From NCBI GenBank assembly GCA_021778845.1, contig JAJYBU010000014.1, forward strand, positions 34,801 to 98,800: a stretch of DNA of 64,000 bases, in the 5' to 3' direction. Made by a program: the position numbers and the translations under genes. Numbering within the stretch: the stretch's first letter is position 1; each line of letters opens with the position of its first letter. The notes below the pieces were generated by a model. The model was not told the DNA's origin and searched no databases. It worked only from the letters and a program-made list of their open reading frames with translations. This DNA is from Acidobacteriota bacterium. GTDB lineage: Bacteria > Acidobacteriota > Terriglobia > Terriglobales > Acidobacteriaceae. This document shows, piece after piece, positions 1-9,218 of this stretch.

Positions 1-390
1 GTGGCGCCGATGGCCCTGCGGTTGAGTGGTGGCCTGGCGGCAACGCTCATTCTGGCAGGCGGATTGAGCTGGATCTTCGGGGCACCGATTGCTGTGCACG
101 CCAATGATGACGCCATGGCGCACCTGGTAGCGCCGCGTTATCTATACTCGGAGATTCCTCCAGAGCCGATCAGCACGCAGCGGGACGTGCCGATCGTAGT
201 AGAGGCGATGGTGGATGACCATGGCCGGGTTTATCACTATTCCATTCTCCAGGGACCGCAAGACCCCGAGGTCAAGGTGCGGGTCGAAAACAACCTGCTG
301 AGCAGCGTCTTCAAGCCAGCAACGGTCTTTGGCGTTCCGGTGCGGGGTCATGTGGTGATGACCTATACCGGGGTCTCGGTGCGAGGCTAA
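1..390 (+). CDS. TonB C-terminal-like protein, probably 5'-truncated by the window edge
   Basis: The frame is open to base 1, so the GTG at position 1 may be an internal Val codon and the true start may lie outside. What is visible is a hydrophobic stretch (about residues 8-27) that could be a membrane anchor or signal segment, followed by about 75 residues resembling the TonB C-terminal fold (VPIVVEAMVDDHGRVYHYSI, then FKPATVFGVPVRGHVVMTY). In Acidobacteria such modules often sit at the end of membrane anti-sigma or TonB-like proteins. No zinc-finger part is visible here. It ends with TAA 60 bp before the next gene on the same strand. The family assignment is moderate and the function is unknown. 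Confidence 0.6.
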   Translation: MAPMALRLSGGLAATLILAGGLSWIFGAPIAVHANDDAMAHLVAPRYLYSEIPPEPISTQRDVPIVVEAMVDDHGRVYHYSILQGPQDPEVKVRVENNLLSSVFKPATVFGVPVRGHVVMTYTGVSVRG

Positions 391-449
391 GCCTATACCG
401 CCGTCCTGCCGCATTGCGCAGGCTGCTCACGCTTCCATAGACTGTACGA

Positions 450-2306
450 GTGCGTCGAATCAGTATTGTGAAACTCCCGTCTCTTTTCGTTCCTCGGCAG
501 ATTGAGCAGCCAGGACTGTGCCTGTTCGGCATTTTGCTGCTGGGCATGTGCGCGTGCGTTGGGGGGAGTGCGATGGCACAGAGTTCATCGTCTTCCTCCT
601 CTTCGCCATCAACCACTCCTGCGCCCACACTGGACAACCGCTCGCCGGACACTGTAAATCCGGTGGACCGTCCGCGGGCCGCGCAGGTGGAGCGAGGCGG
701 CGCCGCCGTAACGCTGGAGACAAGCGAGCCGCTGTTTCAGGTTGCATCTGCGCTCAATGCCTGCGGCTACGATGCGGATCTGAACAAGTCGGCGGCGGTG
801 CGCTCGGAAGTGCGCTCGGATATGAATGCGGCGTTGGCCTCTTCAGAGGCAGCACGCGACAGCCGGGACAAGCTGTGTGCCTACATTTCAATCCATCACC
901 TGAATGACCTTGGGCTGGATGTAGGACAGTATGTGTCGCTGGCGATGTACCTTTCGCCGCCCCCGGAGCTGACACCGAACGTCGAACTGACGCAACTGCC
1001 TCCGCAAGCCGCTGAAGTGGTGAATGTACTTCCGCTGCTGCGCACATTTGCCGAAGAGATTGACCTGCACTTTATCTGGCTGAAGCATCGTTCGGAGTAC
1101 GAGGCGCTGACTGCGCGGGTCCATGACCCGATGACAGATATGATTCTCGACACAAACCTCTATCTGCATCAGCCGGTAAGCACGTTTGACGGCCGGAGGT
1201 TCCTGGTGCTGCTGGAGCCGATGCTGTCGCCGAACCTGACGAATGCCCGGGTGTATGGCACCGACTACATCATCGTCATGTCACCGGACAACAGCGCTAC
1301 CGGCGACCCGGTGAGCATGGCACAGATTCGCCACATCTATCTGCACTACGTTGTGGAACCGCTGGTGTACAGCCGCGGCGCTGCAATGGAACGTATGCAG
1401 CCATTGCTGACGACCGTGCAAGACGCGCCACTGGAGTTTTTCTACAAGAGCGACATCGTGGCACTGATGACGGAGTGCGTGATCAAGGCCATAGAGGCGC
1501 ATCTGTACCTGATTCCCGAGCCGCCGCCGAAGAAGCTCTCTGGTACCAAAGCACGCGATGAGCAGGCGGCCTACGACATCGAGAAGGCGGCCTACGATGC
1601 CAAGACAACGGTAGCCCGTGACGAACTGGTCACGCTGGATGAGCGGCAAGGGTGGGTGCTGACGCGTTACTTCTACATGGGGCTGACCTTAATGCAGCAC
1701 AACGGCGACGGCCTGCGGGACGAAATGGCGCCGATGATCTATGGCATGGACGTCCAGCGGGAGAAGAAGGCTGCGCAACAGATTCTATTTGTGAAGAGCG
1801 TGCCGCCTGACCCGCTGCGTCCTGCCGAGCAGCCCCATGAGATCACGGGGATGGCGCTGGCGGAGTTGGACCTGATGAAGGGCGACAACGACGACGCCGC
1901 GGACCTGGCGGAGAAGGCGCTGGCGGACCCGGCCGGAGACCATGCGAGAGCTACCTACGTTCTGGCCCGGATCGACCTGATGGAGGGGGATCCGGACAAG
2001 GCGTCGCAGGGGTTCCAGAAGACGCTGGAACTGAGCAAGGATCCGCGCACTCTGGCGTGGTGCCACATCTACCTGGGCCGGCTGTATGACACGATGCAGC
2101 CACCGGAGCGGGCCAAGGCTGTGGCCGAGTACCAAGCGGCGATGACCGTGAGGGACGCGCGCCCGGACACCAAGAAGGCTGCCATGAGCGGGATTGCGAG
2201 GCCGTTCATGCTGCCGCAGCGGGAGACGACTACGGACGACAGCCAGCCGTTCGACCCGACCGGCAAGGCGGAGAAACAGGCGTATAAGCCGCCTGCTCCG
2301 CAGTAG
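450..2306 (+). CDS. Secreted TPR-containing protein of unknown function
   Basis: A 618-residue protein with an N-terminal signal-like segment (LCLFGILLLGMCACVGGSAMAQ) followed by a Ser-rich linker, so it is probably exported; the Cys residues near the cleavage region leave a lipoprotein possible. The C-terminal third (about residues 450-580) reads as tetratricopeptide-like helices (MALAELDLMKGDNDDAADLAEKAL; ARIDLMEGDPDKASQGFQKTLEL). The middle has no motif I recognise. The GTG at 450 lies 6 nt after a TAGACT -10-like hexamer, which favours a very short leader; GTG at 468 is an alternative start. No operon partner is evident: 134 bp separate it from rnc. Confidence 0.75.
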   Translation: MRRISIVKLPSLFVPRQIEQPGLCLFGILLLGMCACVGGSAMAQSSSSSSSSPSTTPAPTLDNRSPDTVNPVDRPRAAQVERGGAAVTLETSEPLFQVASALNACGYDADLNKSAAVRSEVRSDMNAALASSEAARDSRDKLCAYISIHHLNDLGLDVGQYVSLAMYLSPPPELTPNVELTQLPPQAAEVVNVLPLLRTFAEEIDLHFIWLKHRSEYEALTARVHDPMTDMILDTNLYLHQPVSTFDGRRFLVLLEPMLSPNLTNARVYGTDYIIVMSPDNSATGDPVSMAQIRHIYLHYVVEPLVYSRGAAMERMQPLLTTVQDAPLEFFYKSDIVALMTECVIKAIEAHLYLIPEPPPKKLSGTKARDEQAAYDIEKAAYDAKTTVARDELVTLDERQGWVLTRYFYMGLTLMQHNGDGLRDEMAPMIYGMDVQREKKAAQQILFVKSVPPDPLRPAEQPHEITGMALAELDLMKGDNDDAADLAEKALADPAGDHARATYVLARIDLMEGDPDKASQGFQKTLELSKDPRTLAWCHIYLGRLYDTMQPPERAKAVAEYQAAMTVRDARPDTKKAAMSGIARPFMLPQRETTTDDSQPFDPTGKAEKQAYKPPAPQ

Positions 2307-2440
2307 GCTCTGCCGAGCGGCTTCTGGGGAGATGCGGTTCCGCGTTAGGTTCACCTGAGATGGTGGAGCCTCGATTTGCAGTGCGCGCCGCGTAGAGTAG
2401 AGGGCAGGGACCAAGAACCGGGTCCGAGGACGAAGGGGCG

Positions 2441-3322
2441 ATGACGACGGCACGCAGGACGCGCAGCACGAAGCGGGATCAGGCTGCTGGAGCGCTTGAG
2501 AGCAGGACCGGGCGGCAGGAGCTGGAGGACAAGCTGGGCCATCGGTTCCAGCGGCCGGAGTTGCTGGAGCTGGCGCTGACGCACCGGTCGCATACGTATG
2601 AGGCGCGCAATGGGGTTCCGGCGGTGATTCTGCCGGCGCATCCGGAGCAGCGGGACCAGCGGAATGCTCCGGGCACAGACAATGAGCAGATGGAGTTCCT
2701 GGGCGATGCGGTGCTCGGGATGGTGGTGACCGAGGCACTATTCCGGGAGTTTCCGCAGTGCAGCGAAGGCGAGCTGACGCGGCTGCGGTCGAACCTGGTG
2801 AGCCGCAAGCGGATGGCCGAGATGGGCCTGGAGCTAGGGCTCGGCGAGGCGCTGCTGATGGGCCGAAGCGCGGAGCAGAATGGGGGCCGACGCAAACCGG
2901 CGCTGCTGGCCAATGCGGCAGAGGCTGTGCTCGCGGCGGTGTATCTGGACGCGGGTAAGGAAGGATTAGCGGTGTTGCAGGCAATCGCCGAGCGCTATTT
3001 GGTGCGGCCGGAGCTGGCGGCGATGCGCGCGGCGCTGGCCGAAGGTGCGGGACGCGGCGCGATGCGCGACCACAAGACACTGCTGCAGGAGCGGGTGCAG
3101 GCCGAGGGCGCGGGGAAGCTGCGGTATATCGACACGGCGCAGAGCGGGCCAGCGCATCAGCGGGTGTTTTCGGTGGAGGCCCGGATCGAGGATGAGACGG
3201 GAGAACGCGTGCTGGCTGCGGCTGAGGGATCGAGCAAGAAGGAGGCGCAGCAACGGGCGGCGGAGCTGGCGCTGCTGCACTGGAACGGAGCGGGTGAGGC
3301 TGGGACGCGAGGCAAGCGTTGA
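2441..3322 (+). CDS. rnc: Ribonuclease III
   Basis: Endonuclease that cuts double-stranded RNA in rRNA maturation and antisense RNA decay; cytoplasmic. The catalytic domain covers about residues 25-190 with the family signature NEQMEFLGDAVLG at 81-93 and the second acidic cluster in the NAAEAVLAAVYLDAG segment. A dsRNA-binding domain follows (about 205-285: DHKTLLQERVQAEG, then SSKKEAQQRAAELAL). At 293 residues it is longer than E. coli RNase III (226): a roughly 20-residue insert lies between HRSH and the signature, plus an N-terminal extension. GAAGGGG precedes the ATG. Its last codon overlaps the TTG start of the following signal peptidase, so the two genes are probably translationally coupled. 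Confidence 0.96.
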   Translation: MTTARRTRSTKRDQAAGALESRTGRQELEDKLGHRFQRPELLELALTHRSHTYEARNGVPAVILPAHPEQRDQRNAPGTDNEQMEFLGDAVLGMVVTEALFREFPQCSEGELTRLRSNLVSRKRMAEMGLELGLGEALLMGRSAEQNGGRRKPALLANAAEAVLAAVYLDAGKEGLAVLQAIAERYLVRPELAAMRAALAEGAGRGAMRDHKTLLQERVQAEGAGKLRYIDTAQSGPAHQRVFSVEARIEDETGERVLAAAEGSSKKEAQQRAAELALLHWNGAGEAGTRGKR

Positions 3323-4041
3323 GTGCGACACATCATGAAGCAGAGAGCGATGGAGTACTCACGACGCTGAAGTCGATCCTCGAGATTGTTGTGTTTGCGG
3401 TGTTTCTGATCACGTTTGTGGTGCAGCCATTTCGGATTCCATCGGGCTCGATGGAGCCGACGCTGCGGGTGGGTGATTTTTTGCTGGTGGATAAGCAGGC
3501 GTATGGGCCGGCAGGGGTGCTGGACCGGCTGCTGCTGCCGCCCACGCAGGTCAGGCGTGGAGACCTGGTGGTGTTTCACTATCCGGTGGACCCGGGGCTG
3601 CATCTGGTGAAGCGGGTGGTCGGGCTGCCGGGAGACAGGATCCGGCTGCGCGAGGGACGCGTGCTGGTGGATGGGCAGCCGCTGAGCGAGCCGTATGCAT
3701 ACTACTCGCCGTCGCGGCCGAACGGGTTCCGCGACGACTTCCCTTCCCTGCTGGAGGCGGACCCGAATGTGGACCTGCGGTGGTGGATCGAGCTGCGGAA
3801 GACGGTGCGGGGCGCAGATGTGCTCGTTCCGCCAAACGAATATTTTGTGATGGGAGACAACCGCAATGACAGCGAGGACAGCCGGTACTGGGGGTTTGTG
3901 CCGCGGAACGCGATTGTGGGACGGCCGCTGCTGGTGTACTTTACGCTGCCGCTGGCGGAGGATCTGAGCGGCGCGACCGTGCTGGGGCGCGTGCGGGCGG
4001 CGATTCGGGCCGGTGTACGGAGTTGGCGGGTAGTGCGGTAG
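3319..4041 (+). CDS. lepB: Signal peptidase I (first copy)
   Basis: Membrane serine protease that removes signal peptides from exported proteins. One N-terminal membrane helix (about residues 19-37) leads into the catalytic Ser box IPSGSMEPTL (Ser44). The general-base Lys lies in LVKRVVGLPGD (Lys98), and the conserved MGDNRNDSEDSRYWGFVP box follows near residue 175. The 240-residue length fits the S26A family. The start is TTG, sharing 4 nt with the rnc stop (TTGA). A paralogue lies about 1 kb downstream (5088-5906), separated by a repeat cluster. Confidence 0.95.
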   Translation: MSATHHEAESDGVLTTLKSILEIVVFAVFLITFVVQPFRIPSGSMEPTLRVGDFLLVDKQAYGPAGVLDRLLLPPTQVRRGDLVVFHYPVDPGLHLVKRVVGLPGDRIRLREGRVLVDGQPLSEPYAYYSPSRPNGFRDDFPSLLEADPNVDLRWWIELRKTVRGADVLVPPNEYFVMGDNRNDSEDSRYWGFVPRNAIVGRPLLVYFTLPLAEDLSGATVLGRVRAAIRAGVRSWRVVR

Positions 4042-4411
4042 TTCTCAGCAGATGGGCCCACCCCCTCCCCCCCCTATACTTTTCGACCTAAAGTATTCTC
4101 TTCCGGTGGGTTAGGGGCGGACTTATGGCAGTCCGTCTCTCTCTTTTCGGCAGAAAAGCGGTGGCCTGCGACCACGTTCGGAAGATGTCGGGACGCGGGC
4201 TCTTGGTGGCGGGCAGAATGGGGTTGAGGCACTGATTCAATTGTAGGTGATGGGTGGGGGTAACTATGCCAAGTTGGCGGGAGAGAAATCGGCAGTGGGG
4301 ATGCGGGTTTTGTAGGATTTGAGGGCTGATGGGGGGTTGACATGCGAGTTTTGGGGCGTTTTTGAGGAGATTATTTTGGGGTGGGTGGCGCTCGGTGGGC
4401 GAGCGGGAGGC
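4042..4411. other. Intergenic stretch without a recognisable gene
   Basis: Non-coding sequence between the first signal peptidase and the repeat cluster. It starts with C-runs and continues as lower-complexity sequence. Short ORFs on the track have no coding character that I can see. No tRNA-like fold or terminator with a U-tract is apparent. Confidence 0.5.
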
Positions 4412-4935
4412 GGTTCCTTGCTGCGCTCGGAATGACAAGCGGAAAGGGAAGGGCAACGGCAAGGGCAAAAACAAGCAGCAGCAACGGCAAAAACAAGCAG
4501 CAGCAACGGCGAAAACAAGCAACGGCAACGACAACAGCAGATTCCTCCGCTTCGCTGCGGAATGACAACCAAAAATGCAACGGCAACGGCAACGACAAAA
4601 GCAACAGCAACGACGAAAACAAACAACAGCAACAGCAGATTCCTCCGCTTCGCTGCGGAATGACAACCAAAAAATGCAAGGACAAGGGCAACGGCAACAG
4701 CAACGACAACGACAAAAGCAACAACAACGACAAAAGCAACAGCAACGACAACGACAACGACAAAAGCAACAACAACGACAAAAGCAACAGCAACGGCGAA
4801 AACAAGCAACGGCAACAGCAGATTCCTCCGCTTCGCTGCGGAATGACAACCAAAAAAGCAAGGGCAACGGCAACGGCAAAGGCAAGGGCGACGGCGAAAA
4901 CGTGGATCCTTCGTTGCGCACTGGATGACGGCGAG
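4412..4935. repeat. Cluster of hairpin repeats separated by CAACGGCAA/CAACGACAA low-complexity sequence
   Basis: Three near-identical copies of a unit containing the hairpin TCCGC-TTCGCT-GCGGA followed by ATGACAACCAAAAA begin near 4538, 4636 and 4819. A diverged copy is at 4412-4439 (CCTTGCTGCGCTCGGAATGA) and another at 4904-4935 (GGATCC...GGATGACGGCGA). Between them lies A/C-rich sequence with tandem structure: a 22-bp unit repeated from 4467, and a 44-bp segment duplicated exactly at 4704-4747 and 4752-4795. The spacers are not unique sequences, so this is not a CRISPR array. Long open frames across it on both strands are artefacts of repeat composition. Related elements occur at 58.1-58.2 kb and 62.5 kb. 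Confidence 0.85.
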
Positions 4936-5087
4936 AAGCCTGGGCGATGGGGTGGCGCGGAGGTTTGAGGGGATGCGGGGTGGCGGGGCAGGATACACTG
5001 ACTGTGCCGCGAGCTTCGCTGATGGAGCGAGGCAGGGATGTTTATGGCTGACAAGGCTATGCGGCAGATTTTGAGGAGACGCTTTCG

Positions 5088-5906
5088 TTGAGCATCGAGA
5101 GACCATTGCAAGCAGAGACCGTGGCTGCCGGGCAGGCTGCGGCCAAGCATGAGCCTGCGGAGACGCCGCTGGAGGCGCTGGCTTCGATCTGCACGATCCT
5201 GGCCGCAGGGCTGTTTGTGATGGCCTTCATCTTCCAGAACTTCGAGATTCCATCGGGGTCGATGGAGAAGACGCTGCTGATTGGCGACCACGTGGTGGTG
5301 GACAGAATTACGCTGGCACCGCCGACGACGTGGGCTCCGTTTGTACACTACCGGCCGGTGCGGCGCGGGGATGTGATCGTGTTTATGAAGCCCAATCCGG
5401 AGACGCCGGACCTGATCCTGGTGAAACGCGCGATTGGGATTCCGGGTGACCGGATCCACCTGCGGCATGGGGTGGTGTACCTGAATGGCGTGGCGCAGAA
5501 TGAACCGTATGCGGGGATGCCGAACGATGATGGAAACCCGCAGGATGCGTATCAGCCGTATCGCGACGATTTTCCTTCGGTGACACCTTCGCCTGAGGAA
5601 CAGGTGACCGAACTGTGGCGCGAGGAGTTGCCGACGCATATCCAGGGCGATGACCTGGTGGTGCCGCCGGGGATGGTGTTTGCGATGGGCGACAACCGGA
5701 CCGAGAGCCTGGATGGACGCTACTGGGGGTTTGTGCCGCAGCAGAATATTCTGGGCCGGCCGCTGTTTGTGTACTGGTCGTTCCGGACGCCCGCCGATCA
5801 GGAGGATAAGACCTCGATTGGCGACCGGATGAGTTTCATGTTCCATATTGTGACCCACATTGTTACGGATACGCGGTGGAACCGGACGTTCCACGTGATT
5901 CGGTAA
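5088..5906 (+). CDS. lepB: Signal peptidase I (second copy)
   Basis: A 272-residue paralogue of the upstream signal peptidase. A roughly 30-residue polar N-terminus precedes a membrane helix (about 31-49). The Ser box IPSGSMEKTL has Ser58 as nucleophile, the Lys is in ILVKRAIGIPGD (Lys113), and the MGDNRTESLDGRYWGFVPQ box follows. Insertions relative to the first copy lie around GMPNDDGNPQDAYQPY. The start is TTG at 5088 with GAGGAG about 10 nt upstream. A downstream AsmA-like gene begins 34 bp later on the same strand. Two divergent lepB paralogues suggest specialised substrates, which is an inference. Confidence 0.94.
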   Translation: MSIERPLQAETVAAGQAAAKHEPAETPLEALASICTILAAGLFVMAFIFQNFEIPSGSMEKTLLIGDHVVVDRITLAPPTTWAPFVHYRPVRRGDVIVFMKPNPETPDLILVKRAIGIPGDRIHLRHGVVYLNGVAQNEPYAGMPNDDGNPQDAYQPYRDDFPSVTPSPEEQVTELWREELPTHIQGDDLVVPPGMVFAMGDNRTESLDGRYWGFVPQQNILGRPLFVYWSFRTPADQEDKTSIGDRMSFMFHIVTHIVTDTRWNRTFHVIR

Positions 5907-5940
5907 GAGCAGCGGATAGAGGGTAGAGGGAAGAAGCACT

Positions 5941-7590
5941 TTGCCGGCACCGGATAAAGAGACGAGCACAGAGACAGGTGGGGGGTCGCGCTGGCGGCGA
6001 CGGTTGTTGTGGACGCTGACCGTGCTGGCGGTGGTGCTGTTGCTGGTGCTGACGCCGCCGATGATCAATGTGAACCGGCTGCAGCGGCGGATTGCGGCAA
6101 GCATCAGTGCCAGTCTGGGACGGCCGGTGACGCTGGACCGGGTGACGCTGCACTTGCTGCCGATGCCGGGATTTACGCTGGAAAACCTGGTGGTGGGTGA
6201 GGAGCCGGGGTTCGGGTCGGAACCGGTGATCCGGGCGAATGTGGTGGAGGTGACGCTGCGGCCAAGCTCGCTGTGGCGACGGCATGTGGAGTTTTCGTCG
6301 ATCAAGTTTGAAGAGCCTAGCCTGAACCTGGTGCGCAATGCGGCGGGCGAGTGGAATGTGCAGAGCCTGCTGATGCATGCGGCAAGCGTGGAGACGGCTC
6401 CGACGGCGCAGCGGAAGGCGGGGCCGGAACCGCGGTTTCCGTATATCGAGGCGACTGGGGCGCGGGTGAATGTGAAGCTGGGCGAGGAGAAGAAGCCGTT
6501 CTCGCTGACGGAGGCGGACTTTGCTCTGTGGCTGACGCCGCCGCAGGAGTGGAGGGTGCGGCTGGTGGGCAAGCCAACGCGCACGGACACGAATGTTTCA
6601 GACCCGGGAACGGTGAAGATGGAGGGGTCGTTGCGGCGGGCGGCGACGATGGATGAGGTGCCGGTGGATTTGACGGCGAGCTGGCAGGGTGCGCCGATGG
6701 GCGAGGCGAGCAAGCTGCTGACCGGGAACGACGCGGGCTGGCGCGGAAATCTGAATGTGGAGGCTACGCTGGTGGGGACGCTGGCCGCGGCAAGGCTGAC
6801 CACGAAGATCCATATGGAAGAGCTGCGGCGGGCGGAGTTTGTGCCGGTGGCGACGATGGACGTGAGCGCGGATTGCGGCGGAACGGTGGATGTGACCACG
6901 ACGGTGGTGCGGAGCCCGGAATGCTCGGTGGCGACGCCGGCGGAGGAGGGGTCGAAGACGGCGGGACGGGTGGTGATGATTGCGGACAGCGTGGATCTTT
7001 CGGCGCAGGAGGCAACCGGGCTGCGGGTGGGAATGACGAAGGTTCCGGACGCCTGGCTGCTGGATTGGGTGAGGCTGTTTTCGCAGCGGATTCCGGCCAA
7101 TGAGCGCCCGGGGGGCGTGATCAGCGGGAGTGTGATGCTGGCAAACGCGAGGAAGCATGAGGCTGCGGGGTGGCAGGGAGAGTTTCATGGGGAGATCAAC
7201 GGGGCGTTGCCGTGGAAGCCGGTGGAGGATGAGGCGGCGGTGCATGCGGTGTCGGTGACGAGCAGCGGGGAGGGGCTGGACCTGGTGCCGCTGAGCCTGG
7301 CGGGAGCGGGTAAGGTGCCGGCGCTGACACTGAGCGGGACGGCGACGAAGGCGGGGTACTTGGCGCGGCTGACGGGGACGGCGACCGAGGCACAGGTGAC
7401 GGCCCTGGTGGCGCTGGCGCCACCGCTGGGCGATGGGGTGCCGGAGGTGCTGGGGAAGGTCGGCGGTGGACCGGGCGCGGCGGCCAGGGCGATGAAGATC
7501 GATGTGACGTGCTCGCGGACGTGGGGCGCGGGACAGACGTGCGCAGCAGGATCGCCGGTGACGACGAAGCACGGACGAAGGCGGCGGTAG
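5941..7590 (+). CDS. AsmA-family envelope protein
   Basis: A 549-residue protein with one N-terminal membrane helix (about residues 20-40, LLWTLTVLAVVLLLVLTPPM) followed by the AsmA start motif (MINVNRLQRRIAASISASLGRPVTLDRV). The remainder is a long periplasmic beta-rich region. AsmA-like proteins are bridge-like or regulatory proteins that affect phospholipid and outer-membrane homeostasis; the precise role here is unknown. The start is TTG, following a purine-rich GAGGGAAG stretch. The C-terminus ends in a Cys-containing, basic tail (TCSRTWGAGQTC). Confidence 0.8.
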   Translation: MPAPDKETSTETGGGSRWRRRLLWTLTVLAVVLLLVLTPPMINVNRLQRRIAASISASLGRPVTLDRVTLHLLPMPGFTLENLVVGEEPGFGSEPVIRANVVEVTLRPSSLWRRHVEFSSIKFEEPSLNLVRNAAGEWNVQSLLMHAASVETAPTAQRKAGPEPRFPYIEATGARVNVKLGEEKKPFSLTEADFALWLTPPQEWRVRLVGKPTRTDTNVSDPGTVKMEGSLRRAATMDEVPVDLTASWQGAPMGEASKLLTGNDAGWRGNLNVEATLVGTLAAARLTTKIHMEELRRAEFVPVATMDVSADCGGTVDVTTTVVRSPECSVATPAEEGSKTAGRVVMIADSVDLSAQEATGLRVGMTKVPDAWLLDWVRLFSQRIPANERPGGVISGSVMLANARKHEAAGWQGEFHGEINGALPWKPVEDEAAVHAVSVTSSGEGLDLVPLSLAGAGKVPALTLSGTATKAGYLARLTGTATEAQVTALVALAPPLGDGVPEVLGKVGGGPGAAARAMKIDVTCSRTWGAGQTCAAGSPVTTKHGRRRR

Positions 7591-7709
7591 GGTTGGGGCT
7601 GCGCTCCGGGGCAGAACAACTTTCAATGCGAGCGAACTGCGGGGCTCTCAGCTACGCCAAACGTTGAAGCTGTTGGGCTTCGGCCGAGATAACAGAACTT
7701 TCGCCGGGC

Positions 7710-8513
7710 CTACTGGAGCTTTTTGCGGAGGGTGACGGGGGCTTCGGCGCGGAGGCTGCCGGCGGGGCGGTTGGGACGGGCCGGAGTGATGCTGATCGGC
7801 TGCAGAAGGGTGACGATGAGAGCGGTAGCGGGTTCGTCGCCGACGCAGGCGTAGCTATGAATGGTGGAGGAGTCGAAGTAGACGGAGTCGCCGGTGTGGA
7901 GCTCGTGGAGAACTTCGCCGTGCTGGACGCCGAGGTTGCCGGCGATGACGTAGAGGAACTCGAAGCCACCGTGCTGGTGGAAGTTGTTATCGGGGCCTTT
8001 GCCGGGCTGAAACTCGGCGAGATAGGGGTCGAGCTGGCGGTCGGGGACGAGGTAGCCGAGGCTCTCGAAGAAGTAGCGGGGATCGTCAGAGCCGGACTGC
8101 GGGAGACGTACGCGCTCGGCGGCGCGATGGACGCGGAAGAGCGTCTGGGGAATGGGGCTGAAGAAGTAGTTGAGGTCCTTGCTGAAGACCATGGCGATGC
8201 GGGCGAGGTTGCGCAGGGTGGGAACGACGCGTCCGGTTTCGAGCTGGGAGAGAAAGCTGGAAGACAGGCCGGTGTGGCGGCCTAGCTCGGCCAGTCCAAG
8301 GCCGGCCTTCTGGCGCAGGGCGCGGATGCGCAGGCCAATGCGCTTCTCGGCGATGAGCGACTCGACGGCATCGCCACCGACCTGGGTGTCGGAGTGGTCG
8401 ATGACGGCGGGCCCGAGATCCTTTTCATCGGGCAGGAGGACAACCTCGGGAATGGGAGGGGGAGTGGGAGCGGGTTGTTTGGCTGCGTCAATCTTGTCTC
8501 GCATGGCAATCAC
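7710..8513 (-). CDS. XRE-family transcriptional regulator with C-terminal cupin domain
   Basis: A 267-residue cytoplasmic regulator. A helix-turn-helix of the XRE/Cro type occupies about residues 60-115 (IRALRQKAGLGLAELGRHTG, then SSSFLSQLETGRVVPTLRNL). A cupin-2 barrel follows at about 185-250 (GGFEFLYVIAGNLGVQHGE, then LHTGDSVYFDSSTIHSY). This HTH-plus-cupin design is typical of sensors for small metabolites, for example in amino-acid or polyamine catabolism; the ligand cannot be named. The track start is GTG; ATG three codons in is an equally good start. The upstream 80 bp contains two GTACAGA-type half repeats that could be operators. Confidence 0.88.
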   Translation of the reverse strand: MIAMRDKIDAAKQPAPTPPPIPEVVLLPDEKDLGPAVIDHSDTQVGGDAVESLIAEKRIGLRIRALRQKAGLGLAELGRHTGLSSSFLSQLETGRVVPTLRNLARIAMVFSKDLNYFFSPIPQTLFRVHRAAERVRLPQSGSDDPRYFFESLGYLVPDRQLDPYLAEFQPGKGPDNNFHQHGGFEFLYVIAGNLGVQHGEVLHELHTGDSVYFDSSTIHSYACVGDEPATALIVTLLQPISITPARPNRPAGSLRAEAPVTLRKKLQ

Positions 8514-8597
8514 CGTGGACGTACAGATTGTCTACCTAGATGGACTCGATGTACAGAGGCGGTGCGGGGATGCCTCGTGGTGGTACGCGCTGAAGGA

Positions 8598-9131
8598 CTA
8601 TTGGACCTTGCCGCTGCTGAGGTCGTAGACGACGATGCCGAGATCGTTGAGTTTGCTGATGGTGACCTCCATGTTGCGTCGGACGGCGGGCTCGGCGGAG
8701 GTGGGGGTGTTGTTGGCCTCCTCGACGGCGACGACGCGGCCGTAGGGCCAGGAGGACTCAGGGATGGCAGAGATGGCTTCGCCGAGGGAGGGGAGGTTGA
8801 TGTTGAGCTCCTGGCGGCGGGCGTTGACGGGGCGGAACATGCCGCCGACGCCGATGGGGGTGGTGTTGGCGTCGGCCAGCAGGACATGGAGCTCCAACAT
8901 GCCGGGCTGCACGGTGAGGACCGGGTTCTGCCAACTGTCATAGGAGTGGACGGCCATGAAGGTGCCCTTGGTGGGAGGGGGAATGCGATCGAGTTGCTCG
9001 CGCTGAAGTTCGAGCTCGGCGGTCTGCTCGGCACGGACCGGCGATGGGGCGAGCGATACAGTGTGGCCGTGACAACCGGTGAAGACCAGCAGGAGCACAG
9101 GGAGAAAAGAAGCGGGAGTGAGGGTTCGCAT
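8598..9131 (-). CDS. Lipoprotein of unknown function
   Basis: About 177 residues. The N-terminus MRTLTPASFLPVLLLVFTGC carries a signal peptide and lipobox (FTGC), so it is predicted to be lipid-anchored at the envelope. The mature part shows no motif I recognise; it is mixed alpha/beta by appearance (VLTVQPGMLELHVLLADAN). I chose the internal ATG at 9131 over the 9140 start because it gives the cleaner signal peptide. It is followed on the same strand by the XRE-cupin gene, with an 84-bp gap. Confidence 0.7.
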   Translation of the reverse strand: MRTLTPASFLPVLLLVFTGCHGHTVSLAPSPVRAEQTAELELQREQLDRIPPPTKGTFMAVHSYDSWQNPVLTVQPGMLELHVLLADANTTPIGVGGMFRPVNARRQELNINLPSLGEAISAIPESSWPYGRVVAVEEANNTPTSAEPAVRRNMEVTISKLNDLGIVVYDLSSGKVQ

Positions 9132-9218
9132 TTTCAGCACAGGTACAGGATATCAAGCACGGAGGGCGGTCCGATGCGGTTGGGAATTGAGTATGCGGGA
9201 GCATCCGGCCAAAAGTAA

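Noticed and set aside
1785-3080. 431-residue minus-strand ORF
   Set aside because: Antisense to the TPR protein and rnc; Pro/Arg/Ser-rich with no domain.
4088-4921. Cys/Arg-rich and Gln/Asn-rich ORFs in the repeat cluster
   Set aside because: They are translations of tandem CAACGGCAA-type repeats in different frames. No ribosome-binding site or conserved start.
4412-4935. CRISPR array
   Set aside because: Repeats are spaced irregularly and the spacers are themselves repetitive, not unique. No cas genes nearby.
7015-7050. GGGAATGACGAAGG inside the AsmA-like gene as another copy of the dispersed repeat
   Set aside because: Only the short GGAATGAC core matches; no hairpin or filler sequence and no sign of an insert in the protein.
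4371-7100. 909-residue minus-strand ORF across the repeat cluster and AsmA gene
   Set aside because: It is antisense to lepB and asmA-like genes with clear protein motifs, and its own sequence is low-complexity and Arg/Ser/Pro-rich without any domain.
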